Source: an uncultured Lachnospiraceae bacterium
Lineage (GTDB): Bacteria > Bacillota > Clostridia > Lachnospirales > Lachnospiraceae
Direction: 5' to 3'
DNA length: 64,000 nt
Assembly: GCA_947588675.1 (NCBI GenBank)
Contig: CANPYY010000003.1
Span: 1-64,000 of the forward strand
Shown: piece by piece, positions 43,301-51,311 of the stretch
How positions within the stretch are numbered: position 1 is the first letter of the stretch
How the letters are laid out: the number at the start of each line of letters is the position of its first letter
Notes under the pieces: model-generated
Seen by the model: only the letters and a program-made list of their open reading frames with translations
Database searches by the model: none
What the model was told of the DNA's origin: nothing
Program-made: the position numbers and the translations under genes

Positions 43301-44867
43301 AGTAAAAGAATATATAGACCGTTCAGGTTTTGATATGCCGGATAAAAAATGCCCGGTATGCGGCGAAATGCTCAGGAAAGACGGCCATAATATACCGTTT
43401 GAAACATTTCTTGGTTTTAAAGGTGATAAGGAGCCTGATATAGATCTTAATTTTTCCGGTGAATATCAGAGCAACGCACATAAGTATACTGAAGTTTTAT
43501 TTGGTGAGGGAAATACCTTCAGGGCCGGAACAACGGGTACGCTTGCCGAAAAAACGGCGTTTGGTTATGTAATGAAATATTATGAAGAACGGGGAATACA
43601 TAAACGAAGGGTTGAAATTGAAAGAATAGCAAGAGGCTGTACGGGAGTAAGAAGGACTACGGGACAACATCCCGGTGGAATTGTCGTACTTCCAAAGGGG
43701 GAAAACATATATTCTTTTACTCCTATACAAAGACCTGCAAATGATATGTCAGTAGATATAATTACGACCCATTTTGAATATCATTCAATAGAGCATAATC
43801 TTTTAAAACTGGATATACTTGGTCATGATGATCCTACGATGATAAGGATGCTGCAGGATTTGACGGGAATAGACGTTAAGGAACTTCCGTTAAATGACAA
43901 GAAGGTTATGTCGCTTTTTTACGGTACTGAAGCGCTGGGTATTGATGCCGGCGATATAGACGGCTTTGATTTGGGAAGTCTTGGCGTTCCGGAATTTGGT
44001 ACGGATTTTTCAATGCAGATGTTAAGAGATACGCTTCCGTCTACATTCTCCGAGCTTGTAAGAATATCCGGACTTTCGCATGGTACCGACGTATGGACGA
44101 ATAATGCGCAGGATTTAATAAAATCCGGTGAATGTACACTGTCCACCGCAATATGTACGAGAGATGATATTATGACATACCTTATACTTAACGGCGTGGA
44201 AAACAGTATGGCGTTTAAAATAATGGAAAGCGTGCGTAAAGGAAAAGGACTTACGGATGAAATGAAAGAAGCTATGAGGGCAAATAATATACCGGAATGG
44301 TACATATCGTCATGCCTGAAAATAAAATATATGTTTCCTAAGGCACATGCTGTAGCATACGTTATGATGGCTATAAGGATTGCATGGTTTAAAGTGTATG
44401 AACCTATTGCCTATTATGCCGCATTTTTCAGTATACGCGCAAAAACCTTTGATTATGAGATAATGGCGCAGGGGAGAGCCGTCCTCGAAAAGAAACTTAA
44501 AGAGCTTAATGAAGCGGGCAGCCTTACGTCAAAAGATAAGGAAATGAAAAAGGATATGAAGATTGTTCAGGAGATGTACGCACGCGGAATAAGGTTTATG
44601 CCAATAGATTTGTACAGGGTAAAAGCAGACCGTTTTCAGATAATAGACGGCAAGCTTATGCCGTCGCTTGGAACTATAGACGGACTTGGAGGTATGGCGG
44701 CTGAATCGGTTGTATCTGAAGCGGCGAAAGAACCGTTCTCATCAATAGAAGATTTTAAGGAAAGAACAAAAGTAGGAAACAAGGTAACGGAAAAACTTAG
44801 TGAACTTGGAATTTTTGGCGATCTTCCGCAATCCAACCAGCTTTCAATTATGGATTTTTTGAAGTGA
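40338..44867 (+). CDS. polC: DNA polymerase III alpha subunit, Gram-positive type (PolC)
   Basis: The main replicative polymerase of Firmicutes, with built-in proofreading. 1509 residues in the expected order: N-terminal domain; OB domain (about 285-385); PHP domain (VELHCHTTMSDMDAVSSPD near 395) split by the 3'-5' exonuclease (VVFDIETTGLNPYKHKIIEIG near 490 and HRAVDDAEAT); then palm, fingers and thumb, including a zinc-binding cluster CSKCRYSDF and CPVCGEM, and the catalytic DIDLNFSGEYQ region. The aaaggag site and length match the family. It is the last gene of the pyrH operon. Confidence 0.98.
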   Translation: MLLLESFEKFKADKELSALFNNVELIKICISKEKREVSVHINSPKIIEYGMKARLEEQLHKQVFYAMADNVTVYEHFLLPGSFKLSKILSLYKESILEELRHINMLDYHILNFSQIYADDEKNLLKIIAEDDFITKMRERDMCRWLHEMFLSRFDKDINIELEYGNKNPRKGNTAQNEPAMYEIFDMATMKSYKVSPYDYERGAISEMEKSANDSDAEFLIAEDDKPEHDEKKLQTSLKKSDLPKKTERKSYKKTYDRSKYKPKKVSDPDLIYGYNCEGELIKICDITEGFGEVVIQGCIDSSDVRDISGERHMVTLNVTDYTDTISVKLFLKHSDYEYMKDDIKNGKFVRVKGDAARDDYEKEITISKVKGMKNIAPFSDKAVRMDTCSEKRVELHCHTTMSDMDAVSSPDVLIKRAASWGHKAMAITDHGVVQAFPTAMKAAKSLAASNEAAKDFKIIYGMEGYLVDDEKPVARNDKGQTLRDAYVVFDIETTGLNPYKHKIIEIGAVKIENGIITDRFSEFVNPLISIPYEIEELTHINDSMLEKAETVEKVLPEFLDFCKDAVLVAHNAEFDINFIRRKAYEIGIDTEFTSADTLAMSRLLIPSLKTFNLKSVSKALGVILESHHRAVDDAEATAGIFLKLCEILKDKNIHTLKELNEYAYKNTEYIKKTPSHHVIMLAKNDTGRINMYRLVSESHINYFNKQPKIPKSLLRECSEGLIIGSACEAGELYQELLRGESEEEIERIVNFYDYLEIQPTGNNAFMVRDRKYGMNEEDLRDMNRQIIELGRKYNKPVCATCDVHFLDPEDEIYRRIIMAGKGFEDADSQPPLYLHTTDEMLKEFSYLGEDTAYEVVVKNTNLIADMIEVISPVRPDKCPPVFDNSDSDLRKICFDKAHSMYGDTLPDIVEKRLTKELDSIINNGYSVMYIIAQRLVSKSNEDGYLVGSRGSVGSSFAATMAGITEVNPLPAHYYCSKCRYSDFDSDEVKEYIDRSGFDMPDKKCPVCGEMLRKDGHNIPFETFLGFKGDKEPDIDLNFSGEYQSNAHKYTEVLFGEGNTFRAGTTGTLAEKTAFGYVMKYYEERGIHKRRVEIERIARGCTGVRRTTGQHPGGIVVLPKGENIYSFTPIQRPANDMSVDIITTHFEYHSIEHNLLKLDILGHDDPTMIRMLQDLTGIDVKELPLNDKKVMSLFYGTEALGIDAGDIDGFDLGSLGVPEFGTDFSMQMLRDTLPSTFSELVRISGLSHGTDVWTNNAQDLIKSGECTLSTAICTRDDIMTYLILNGVENSMAFKIMESVRKGKGLTDEMKEAMRANNIPEWYISSCLKIKYMFPKAHAVAYVMMAIRIAWFKVYEPIAYYAAFFSIRAKTFDYEIMAQGRAVLEKKLKELNEAGSLTSKDKEMKKDMKIVQEMYARGIRFMPIDLYRVKADRFQIIDGKLMPSLGTIDGLGGMAAESVVSEAAKEPFSSIEDFKERTKVGNKVTEKLSELGIFGDLPQSNQLSIMDFLK

Positions 44868-44891
44868 TTATTTATTTTATTTAAGATTTGC

Positions 44892-44920
44892 TTGAAAATT
44901 TAATTAATTTAATGTATATT
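44892..44920 (+). promoter_or_regulatory. sigma-A promoter for the MarR-CBS gene
   Basis: TTGAAA (44892-44897) and TATATT (44915-44920) with a 17-base spacer, placing the start point near 44927, just before the ggaggt ribosome site. Confidence 0.6.
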
Positions 44921-44923
44921 AAA
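44908..44923. promoter_or_regulatory. Inverted repeat over the -10 box of the MarR-CBS gene
   Basis: TTTAAT (44908-44913) and ATTAAA (44918-44923) form a 6-bp palindrome with a 4-base centre that covers the -10 box. It could be an autoregulatory site for the MarR-like protein encoded just downstream. In such AT-rich sequence, chance is a real alternative. Confidence 0.35.
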
Positions 44924-44954
44924 TATATTGTATGTAAAAAGGAGGTAGATTGTA

Positions 44955-45845
44955 TTGAATAATCAGAATAAGAACAGTTTATTTGACAAATTTCTTGAAT
45001 TTTCAGATGTGACGTCAGTATTTAAAGTACTATCAAGAACGGAATACATAATATTGTGGAAGATTATACAGGAAGCTGATAACAATGAAGAAGGCGGGGG
45101 AAAAGTATATCTTGAAAAGATAAAGAAGAATTTTAATGCGCCTATGAATAAAGTTTCGGAAATAGTAAGGGAAATGAGCGAGGAAGGATGGCTTTTATGG
45201 AAGCTTGACTCTGAAAATAAGAAAACATATGTTGAAGTTACGTCGTCCGGAAGGGAAAAATGTGAACAGCAGAGAAAAGGAATGAAAAGAATCAGGGACA
45301 GGATTGAAGAAGAAGTGTCTGAAGACGAAAAAAGAATTTTCCTTTCCGTACTTGATAAATATGGCAAGGTAATACGTGAAGAAGCGGACCAGGCAGAGGA
45401 ATACTTTAATCTGGTGCTTGGAAAAAATAAAGATAACATGAATATAATAAGTATACTGAAGCCTAAAAATACCGTTACATATGTGTATGACACCGACTCT
45501 CTTGAAGAAGTGCTTTCAGTGATACGCAAAAGCGGATTTGCAACGATACCGGTAATAGATAAATCCGGCAAATACGTCGGTACGATAAGCGAAGGCGATA
45601 TGCTCTGGCATATTGACAGCAACGGATTTGATGCGCTCAAGACAACGAAAGCCGTTGATATTGTCAATAAGACAAGAAATCCTTCGGTTAAGGACATGGT
45701 AAACAGCAAAACTCTTATAGACGGACTAAAATCACAGAACTTTTTATGTATGGTAGATGACAGAAACTGCTTTATAGGTATTATAACAAGAAAAGATGCG
45801 CTTAAATATCTGGAGGAGTATGTCCAGAGGGGAAGGAACAGATAG
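44955..45845 (+). CDS. MarR-like winged-helix protein fused to a CBS-domain pair
   Basis: 296 residues. The N-terminal 110 residues look like a MarR-type winged helix (LSRTEYIILWKIIQEADN, then KIKKNFNAPMNKVSEIVREM, EEGWLLWKLD wing). A charged helix links to two CBS motifs in the last 125 residues (VLSVIRKSGFATIPVIDKSG and YVGTISEGDML; NFLCMVDDRNCFIGIITRKD). CBS pairs usually bind adenosine nucleotides, so this is probably a DNA-binding switch tuned by a nucleotide; that is inferred. The start is a TTG at 44955, eight bases after ggaggt. It has its own promoter and stands between polC and tRNA-Glu. Its targets are unknown. Confidence 0.75.
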   Translation: MNNQNKNSLFDKFLEFSDVTSVFKVLSRTEYIILWKIIQEADNNEEGGGKVYLEKIKKNFNAPMNKVSEIVREMSEEGWLLWKLDSENKKTYVEVTSSGREKCEQQRKGMKRIRDRIEEEVSEDEKRIFLSVLDKYGKVIREEADQAEEYFNLVLGKNKDNMNIISILKPKNTVTYVYDTDSLEEVLSVIRKSGFATIPVIDKSGKYVGTISEGDMLWHIDSNGFDALKTTKAVDIVNKTRNPSVKDMVNSKTLIDGLKSQNFLCMVDDRNCFIGIITRKDALKYLEEYVQRGRNR

Positions 45846-45873
45846 AGTGATATAAGTATTTTTCAAAAAATGC

Positions 45874-45902
45874 TTGCATTTGTTGTTATTATAGTGTATT
45901 AT
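45874..45902 (+). promoter_or_regulatory. sigma-A promoter for tRNA-Glu (and possibly rimP-nusA)
   Basis: TTGCAT (45874-45879), 17 bases, TATTAT (45897-45902). The start point would be near 45909, a few bases before the tRNA. Confidence 0.6.
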
Positions 45903-45916
45903 AGCAAATGTTGATT

Positions 45917-45988
45917 GGTCCGTTGGTCAAGCGGCTAAGACGTCGCCCTCTCACGGCGAAAACAGGGGTTCGATTCCCCTACGGACTG
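45917..45988 (+). tRNA. tRNA-Glu (anticodon CTC)
   Basis: The full cloverleaf can be read. The acceptor stem pairs GGTCCGT with ACGGACT, with a G-T first pair as in other Gram-positive tRNA-Glu. The anticodon stem-loop is TCGCC-CTCTCAC-GGCGA, giving anticodon CTC (codon GAG). The T-stem arms are AGGGG and CCCCT around TTCGATT. CCA is not encoded. No terminator separates it from the rimP leader, so tRNA and operon RNA may come from one transcript. Confidence 0.95.
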
Positions 45989-46058
45989 TTTGTTACCATA
46001 AAGGCTTGCAAAGTCAGGCAGATGGTGATATACTGTATACGGTAAGTAACTGTTATGG

Positions 46059-46091
46059 TAAGAGTGGACGGAAGTTCACTCTTAACTTTTT
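46059..46091 (+). terminator. Terminator/attenuator in the rimP-nusA leader
   Basis: TAAGAGTG (46059-46066) pairs perfectly with CACTCTTA (46077-46084), followed by ACTTTTT. It lies between tRNA-Glu and rimP. Hairpins here are common in Firmicutes and may end the tRNA transcript or attenuate the nusA operon, perhaps with feedback by NusA; the second idea is inference. Confidence 0.65.
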
Positions 46092-46125
46092 GTTGGTTTT
46101 AAATACCGGAAAAAGAGGTGAAAAA

Positions 46126-46614
46126 TTGGGGAAAAGCGAAGAATATGAAAAGAAAGCCGGGGAACTCATACTTCCCATTATAAAAGATAATAATTTTGAA
46201 CTTGTGGATATAGAATATGTAAAAGAAGGAAGTAACCGGATTTTAAGGGCCTATATCGACAAAGAAGGCGGAATAACAATAGATGACTGCGAACTTGTAA
46301 ACAGGGCCATGAGCGATATTCTTGATAAAAATGATTTTATTGAGGAGTCCTATATATTGGAAGTAAGTTCGCCGGGACTTGGAAGACAGCTAAAAAAACC
46401 GCGGGATTTTACAAGAAGCATAGGTAAAGATGTAGATATAAAACTATATAAGAATATGTCGATATCAGAAAACAACAAAATTATAACTGCTAAAGAGTTT
46501 ACCGGAAGGCTTGAGGGTTATGACGGTAACTCGGTTTCAGTATTTTTAGGTGAGGAAACAAAAAATATTTTATGCAGCGATATTGCAATGATAAGACTGT
46601 CAATTGATTTTTAA
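46126..46614 (+). CDS. rimP: Ribosome maturation factor RimP
   Basis: Aids early 30S maturation. 162 residues with the family core FELVDIEYVKEGSNRILRAY and IDKEGGITIDDCELVNRAMS, and LEVSSPGLGRQLKKPRDF. The start is a TTG at 46126, preceded by agaggtg; the upstream in-frame ATG at 46006 would read through the leader hairpin and is rejected. First gene of the rimP-nusA-rnpM-rplGA-infB-rbfA group. Confidence 0.95.
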   Translation: MGKSEEYEKKAGELILPIIKDNNFELVDIEYVKEGSNRILRAYIDKEGGITIDDCELVNRAMSDILDKNDFIEESYILEVSSPGLGRQLKKPRDFTRSIGKDVDIKLYKNMSISENNKIITAKEFTGRLEGYDGNSVSVFLGEETKNILCSDIAMIRLSIDF

Positions 46615-46653
46615 ACAATATTTAAATGTATATATTTTAGGAGGATAATTAAA

Positions 46654-47700
46654 ATGAGTCAAATTGATAACAGGGATTTGATTATAGCGCTTGATGAACT
46701 TGAAAAGGAAAAGGAAATAAATAAGGATGTAATATTAGAAGCTATAGAAAACTCACTGCTTGCAGCATGTAAAAACCATTTTGGAAAAGCCGACAATATC
46801 AAAGTTAATATTGACAGGGAAACTGGCGAAGTGAACGTATATGCTGAAAAGGAAGTTGTAGATGAGGTTCTGGATGATGTCGTGCAGATAGACATTGATG
46901 AGGCGCGGAAGGAATTTGGGGAAGAAATCATGCCGGGCGATATGGTAAATATTGTCGTCACACCGAAAGATTTTGGCAGGATTGCCGCGCAGAAAGCAAA
47001 ACAGGTCGTTGTACAGAAGATACGCGAGGAAGAAAGAAAGGTAATATATAATCAGTATTACGAAAAAGAAAGAGATATAATTACCGGAACGGTACAGAGA
47101 ATAGTTAATGGCAATATATCCGTAAATCTTGGAAAGATAGACACCGTACTTACGGAAAATGAGCAGGTTAAGACTGAGCATTTCAGACCTTCGGATACAA
47201 TTAAACTTTATGTGGTAGAAGTAAAAGATACTACAAAAGGACCGAGGATAAGCGTATCGAGAACGCATCCTGAATTTGTAAAACGGCTTTTTGAATATGA
47301 AGTTGCAGAGATTGCAGATGGTACTGTTGAAATAAAGGCTATTGCCAGAGAAGCCGGTTCACGTACAAAAATGGCAGTATATTCAGATAATCCGGATGTT
47401 GATCCTGTAGGCGCGTGCGTCGGAGTAAATGGCGCAAGAGTGAACGAGGTCGTTGAAGAATTAAGAGGAGAAAAGATAGATATAATTAACTGGAGCGACG
47501 ATCCGAAGACGCTTATAGAAAATGCGTTAAGTCCTTCAAAAGTAGTATCCGTAGATATTGACGAGGAGGAAAAAAAGGCAAATGTCATTGTGCCTGATTA
47601 CCAGTTGTCGCTTGCCATTGGAAAAGAGGGACAGAATGCCCGGCTTGCCGCAAAGTTAAGCGGATATAAGATTGATATAAAAAGTGATGCGGAATTTTAA
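46654..47700 (+). CDS. nusA: Transcription termination/antitermination factor NusA
   Basis: Binds RNA polymerase and nascent RNA to tune pausing, termination and antitermination. 348 residues: N-terminal RNA-polymerase-binding domain (about 1-125), S1 domain (about 130-200), then KH1 and KH2 (IGKEGQNARLAAKLSG near the end). It lacks the C-terminal acidic repeats of proteobacterial NusA, normal for Firmicutes. An aggagg site precedes the ATG. It may control its own operon through the leader hairpin. Confidence 0.96.
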   Translation: MSQIDNRDLIIALDELEKEKEINKDVILEAIENSLLAACKNHFGKADNIKVNIDRETGEVNVYAEKEVVDEVLDDVVQIDIDEARKEFGEEIMPGDMVNIVVTPKDFGRIAAQKAKQVVVQKIREEERKVIYNQYYEKERDIITGTVQRIVNGNISVNLGKIDTVLTENEQVKTEHFRPSDTIKLYVVEVKDTTKGPRISVSRTHPEFVKRLFEYEVAEIADGTVEIKAIAREAGSRTKMAVYSDNPDVDPVGACVGVNGARVNEVVEELRGEKIDIINWSDDPKTLIENALSPSKVVSVDIDEEEKKANVIVPDYQLSLAIGKEGQNARLAAKLSGYKIDIKSDAEF

Positions 47701-47712
47701 GGAGGTTCTTTA

Positions 47713-47988
47713 TTGAAAACAAAAAAGATACCGATGCGGACGTGTGTTGGCTGTCATGAATCTAAAAAAAAGATTGAACTTATGAGGGTTATAAAAACCC
47801 CTGAAGGTGAAATTGTATTTGACAGTACCGGCAGAAAAAACGGCAGGGGAGCATACATATGCCCTTCGGCAGAATGCCTGTATAAAGCCAGAAAATCAGG
47901 TTCTATAGAACGTTCTTTAGGAGTGACGGTGCCTGACGAGGTATATGATATAATAGAAAGGCAGATGTTGGCTCTTGATAAAGAATAA
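47713..47988 (+). CDS. rnpM: RNase P modulator RnpM (YlxR)
   Basis: A 91-residue basic protein of the YlxR family, recently renamed RnpM because it binds the RNase P RNA and dampens its activity. The family core is RTCVGCHESKKKIELMRVI and GRGAYICPSAECLYKA. The start is a TTG at 47713, seven bases after ggaggt. It overlaps the next gene by 14 bases. The nusA-rnpM-rplGA-infB order is standard. Confidence 0.92.
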   Translation: MKTKKIPMRTCVGCHESKKKIELMRVIKTPEGEIVFDSTGRKNGRGAYICPSAECLYKARKSGSIERSLGVTVPDEVYDIIERQMLALDKE

Positions 47989-48304
47989 AGTATATTCCTA
48001 TATTGGTTTGGCAATGAAATCAGGAAATATAAAAAGCGGTGAATTTGCAACGGAAAAGGCCGTAAAGGGAGGCCGCGCGCAGGTTGTCATTGTAGCCGGG
48101 GACGCTTCTGCCAATACAAAGAAAAAATTTTACGATATGTGTGAATTTTATAAAGTAGCATTTATTGTATATGGAACAAAAGAGGAACTGGGACATTCCA
48201 TTGGAAAGGAATACCGGGCGTCGCTTGCCGTTGTTGACAGGGGATTGGCTGAAGCCATTATTCAGAATATTAACCAGGAGGTAGTAGATATATGGCAAAA
48301 ATGA
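47975..48304 (+). CDS. rplGA: L7Ae-family ribosomal protein YlxQ (RplGA)
   Basis: A 109-residue L7Ae/L30e/S12e/Gadd45-fold RNA-binding protein, which recognises kink-turn RNA. Family features are the N-terminal [20 protein letters not shown] and the central [19 protein letters not shown]. Homology requires a start upstream of the ATG at 48014; the TTG at 47975 fits and overlaps rnpM by 14 bases. Its 3' end overlaps infB by 13 bases, so it is coupled on both sides. Confidence 0.88.
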   Translation: MIKNKVYSYIGLAMKSGNIKSGEFATEKAVKGGRAQVVIVAGDASANTKKKFYDMCEFYKVAFIVYGTKEELGHSIGKEYRASLAVVDRGLAEAIIQNINQEVVDIWQK

Positions 48305-50862
48305 AGATACATGAGATTTCAAAAAGCCTGCAGACACAGGGGATGAATATAAAGAGTTCTGACCTTGTAAAGCTTTTGAATGAAAATGGTTTTGAGGTAA
48401 AAGGTGCAAACAGCAACATAGATGATCCGGCTATTGCATTTTTACTTCGTAAATTTGCGGAGCCTGCATCTAAACCGGAATCACAGGCCAAGAAAGAAAA
48501 ACCAAAGGCAGCGAAGGCGGATGCTTCTTCAGAAAGTAAGAAAGATGAGCCAAAGAAAAGTGAACAGAAGAAAGAAGCTGAAAAGAAAGATACTCCAAAT
48601 AAGGAAGTACCTGTTAAAAATGATGCTAAAAAGCCTGCCGCATCGGATACCGTAAAATCTCAGCGAACTGTAAAAAATGACAACGTAAAACATAATGAAA
48701 GCGCAGGAAACAACGTACGTAATAATCATAGAACCGAACGTAGTTTTAAAGGCGATAGAAACGATAGAGGTGGCGACAGACGTCAGAGCCAATATGGAAA
48801 CCAGAGAAATCAGCCGGGCGGCAGGGGAGCAAAGCCGCAGGGCAGCTCAGATACAAGAGTGCTTGAAAAATTCAAGAAAAGCCAGGCCGGATTTGACGGC
48901 ATAAAACAGGAACAGAAAACAGGAAGAAACCAGAGAGGTTCAAAGGACAGCAGGAAAGGCAGTAACAAGAAATATTCCAGGGAAAAGAACATGTTTGATG
49001 ATAATGATACAATCAGAATGTCCAAACCCGGAAAGAAAAAAGACCCTAACCGTAAAGGCGCATTTATAAAGCCTGAAGTTGTTGTAAATGAGGAACCTGA
49101 AGATACAATACGTACAATTATCCTGCCTGAGAAAATGACGCTCAGGGATCTCGGGGATAAGATTAAAGTACCGCCGGCACAAATTGTTAAGAAACTTTTC
49201 ATGAAAGGCCAGATGGTATCAATAAATCAGGAGATTTCATTTGATGAAGCAGCAGAAATTGCGCTCGAATATAATTGTATTGCCGAGATGGAAGAAAAGG
49301 TAGATGTTATTGCCGAACTCTTAAAAGAGGGTGAGGAAGATGAAGCAAAACTTATTAAACGTCCACCTGTAGTGTGCGTAATGGGACACGTTGACCATGG
49401 TAAGACGTCGCTTCTGGATGCGATAAGAAATACTAATGTAATTGCAAGGGAAGCGGGAGGCATTACACAGCATATCGGAGCTTATATGGTTGAGTGTAAC
49501 GGTGAGAATATAACGTTTCTTGATACGCCGGGACACGAGGCGTTTACATCAATGCGTATGCGTGGAGCCAAATCTACCGATATAGCAATACTTGTTGTTG
49601 CTGCGGATGATGGCGTTATGCCGCAGACGATAGAAGCCATTAACCATGCCAAAGCGGCAGGGGTTGAGATTATAGTAGCGGTAAATAAAATTGATAAACC
49701 GGGCGCTAATATAGAACGTGTTAAACAGGAACTTGTGGAATATGAAATCGTTCCGGAAGACTGGGGAGGCTCTACAATATTTGTACCTGTATCGGCAAAG
49801 ACAGGCGAGGGAATAGAAACTCTCCTGGAAATGATACTTCTTACTGCGGAAATCATAGAACTTAAAGCGGATCCTGACAGGAATGCAAGAGGAATAGTTA
49901 TTGAGGCGCGGCTGGATAAAGGCAGAGGTCCGGTGGCTACAATACTTATACAAAAGGGTACTTTAAAGGTCGGAGATCATATAGTTATCGGTTCTGCACA
50001 CGGTAAAGTACGCGCAATGATGGATGATAAAGGTAAAAAGGTAAAGGAGGCGACGCCTTCAACTCCTGTTGAAATACTTGGACTGAATGAGGTTCCCGAC
50101 GCCGGAGAGGTATTTATTACTACGGACAGTGAAAAAGAGGCAAGAACTATTGCCGACGCATATATCAGCCAGAGTAAGGCAAGACTTATAGAAGATACCA
50201 AATCGGTAATGTCGCTTGACGGATTGTTTAACCAGATTCAGGCAGGTAATATAAAAGAATTGAATATTATTGTAAAGGCTGATGTACAGGGTTCGGTTGA
50301 AGCAGTTAAGCAAAGCCTTCTTAAACTGTCGGATGAAGAAGTTGCAATAAGGATTATTCATGGCGGCGTTGGAGCAATTAATGAATCCGATGTATCTCTT
50401 GCGATTGCTTCCAGTGCAATTATCATAGGATTTAATGTACGTCCCGATAATATAGCCAAGTCAACTGCTGAGCGTGAAAAGGTAGATGTAAGGCTTTATA
50501 AGGTAATATATGACGCCATTAATGATATTGAATCGGCAATGAAGGGAATGTTAGATCCGGTATATGAGGAGAAAGTAATAGGACATGCGGAAGTACGGCA
50601 GACATTTAAGGCGTCGGGACTTGGCGTGATTGCAGGTTCATATGTACTTGACGGCAAGATTGAAAGAGGATGTAAGGCAAGGATAAGCCGCAGTGAAGAA
50701 CAGATATTTGAAGGAAATCTTGCATCGCTTAAACGTTTTAAGGATGATGTGAAAGAAGTGGCTGCAGGATATGAATGCGGTCTTGTATTTGAGGGCTTCA
50801 ATGACATATCCGTTGAAGATAAAGTTGAATTATATGTAATGGTTGAAGTGCCAAGAAAATAA
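48292..50862 (+). CDS. infB: Translation initiation factor IF-2
   Basis: GTPase that places fMet-tRNA on the 30S subunit and promotes subunit joining. 856 residues: an N-terminal IF2_N motif ([22 protein letters not shown]), a long basic and polar disordered stretch (about 60-255) rich in Lys, Asn, Arg and Gly, a second IF2_N segment, then the G domain with GHVDHGKT (near 364), DTPGHE and NKID, and domains II-IV. An aggaggt site precedes the ATG, which lies inside the end of rplGA. A hairpin follows before rbfA. Confidence 0.97.
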   Translation: MAKMKIHEISKSLQTQGMNIKSSDLVKLLNENGFEVKGANSNIDDPAIAFLLRKFAEPASKPESQAKKEKPKAAKADASSESKKDEPKKSEQKKEAEKKDTPNKEVPVKNDAKKPAASDTVKSQRTVKNDNVKHNESAGNNVRNNHRTERSFKGDRNDRGGDRRQSQYGNQRNQPGGRGAKPQGSSDTRVLEKFKKSQAGFDGIKQEQKTGRNQRGSKDSRKGSNKKYSREKNMFDDNDTIRMSKPGKKKDPNRKGAFIKPEVVVNEEPEDTIRTIILPEKMTLRDLGDKIKVPPAQIVKKLFMKGQMVSINQEISFDEAAEIALEYNCIAEMEEKVDVIAELLKEGEEDEAKLIKRPPVVCVMGHVDHGKTSLLDAIRNTNVIAREAGGITQHIGAYMVECNGENITFLDTPGHEAFTSMRMRGAKSTDIAILVVAADDGVMPQTIEAINHAKAAGVEIIVAVNKIDKPGANIERVKQELVEYEIVPEDWGGSTIFVPVSAKTGEGIETLLEMILLTAEIIELKADPDRNARGIVIEARLDKGRGPVATILIQKGTLKVGDHIVIGSAHGKVRAMMDDKGKKVKEATPSTPVEILGLNEVPDAGEVFITTDSEKEARTIADAYISQSKARLIEDTKSVMSLDGLFNQIQAGNIKELNIIVKADVQGSVEAVKQSLLKLSDEEVAIRIIHGGVGAINESDVSLAIASSAIIIGFNVRPDNIAKSTAEREKVDVRLYKVIYDAINDIESAMKGMLDPVYEEKVIGHAEVRQTFKASGLGVIAGSYVLDGKIERGCKARISRSEEQIFEGNLASLKRFKDDVKEVAAGYECGLVFEGFNDISVEDKVELYVMVEVPRK

Positions 50863-50875
50863 TAACATACTTTGT

Positions 50876-50905
50876 GCAGGGGACTGTTTTGTGCAGTTCC
50901 CTTGC
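50876..50905 (+). promoter_or_regulatory. Intercistronic hairpin between infB and rbfA
   Basis: GCAGGGGACTG (50876-50886) pairs with CAGTTCCCTTGC (50894-50905) through an imperfect stem with one G-T pair and a bulge, followed by AATTT. At most a weak attenuator. Confidence 0.4.
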
Positions 50906-50927
50906 AATTTACAGGAGGTGTGCTTAT

Positions 50928-51311
50928 ATGAATAACAGAAACAGTAAGAAACATATAAAAGGAACGAAAATAAATGAGGCAATGCTTAGGGAAGTAAGCA
51001 ATATTATAAGAAATGAAGTAAAGGACCCTGATATTCCCGAAATAACTTCCATAACAAGCGTATACGTTACAGGAGATTTGAGATATGCTACGGTATATGT
51101 AAGCGTATACGGAGATGATGAAACTAAAAAAAATGCCATAAAGGCGTTAAAAAAAGCGGCTCCGTTTGTGAGAAGCAGGGTTGCTGCAGGATTAAACATG
51201 CGTTACACCCCCGAAATAAAATTTGTGCTTGATGATGCAATAGAATATGGTGTGAACATGATAAGTAAGATTAATAAGCTTATGAGCGGGGAGAAAAAAG
51301 ATGAAGAATAG
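50928..51311 (+). CDS. rbfA: Ribosome-binding factor A
   Basis: A KH-fold cold-shock factor for 16S rRNA processing and 30S maturation. 127 residues; family segments are INEAMLREVSNIIRNEVKDP and the VTGDLRYATVYVSVYGD strand, with RVAAGLNMRYTPEIKFVLDD near the end. The ATG at 50928 has an aggaggtg site; the in-frame extension to 50874 crosses the hairpin and is rejected. Its end overlaps nrnA by 11 bases. Confidence 0.95.
   Translation: MNNRNSKKHIKGTKINEAMLREVSNIIRNEVKDPDIPEITSITSVYVTGDLRYATVYVSVYGDDETKKNAIKALKKAAPFVRSRVAAGLNMRYTPEIKFVLDDAIEYGVNMISKINKLMSGEKKDEE

Noticed and set aside
44963..45709. 248-codon minus-strand frame opposite the MarR-CBS gene
   Set aside because: The plus-strand gene has a promoter, a ribosome site and recognisable domains. 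The minus-strand product is Ser/Leu-rich with no domain, as expected for a shadow.
47975..48014. Starting rplGA at the ATG at 48014
   Set aside because: The residues before it (YIGLAMKSG) match the start of other L7Ae-type YlxQ proteins, so the start must be upstream, leaving the TTG at 47975.
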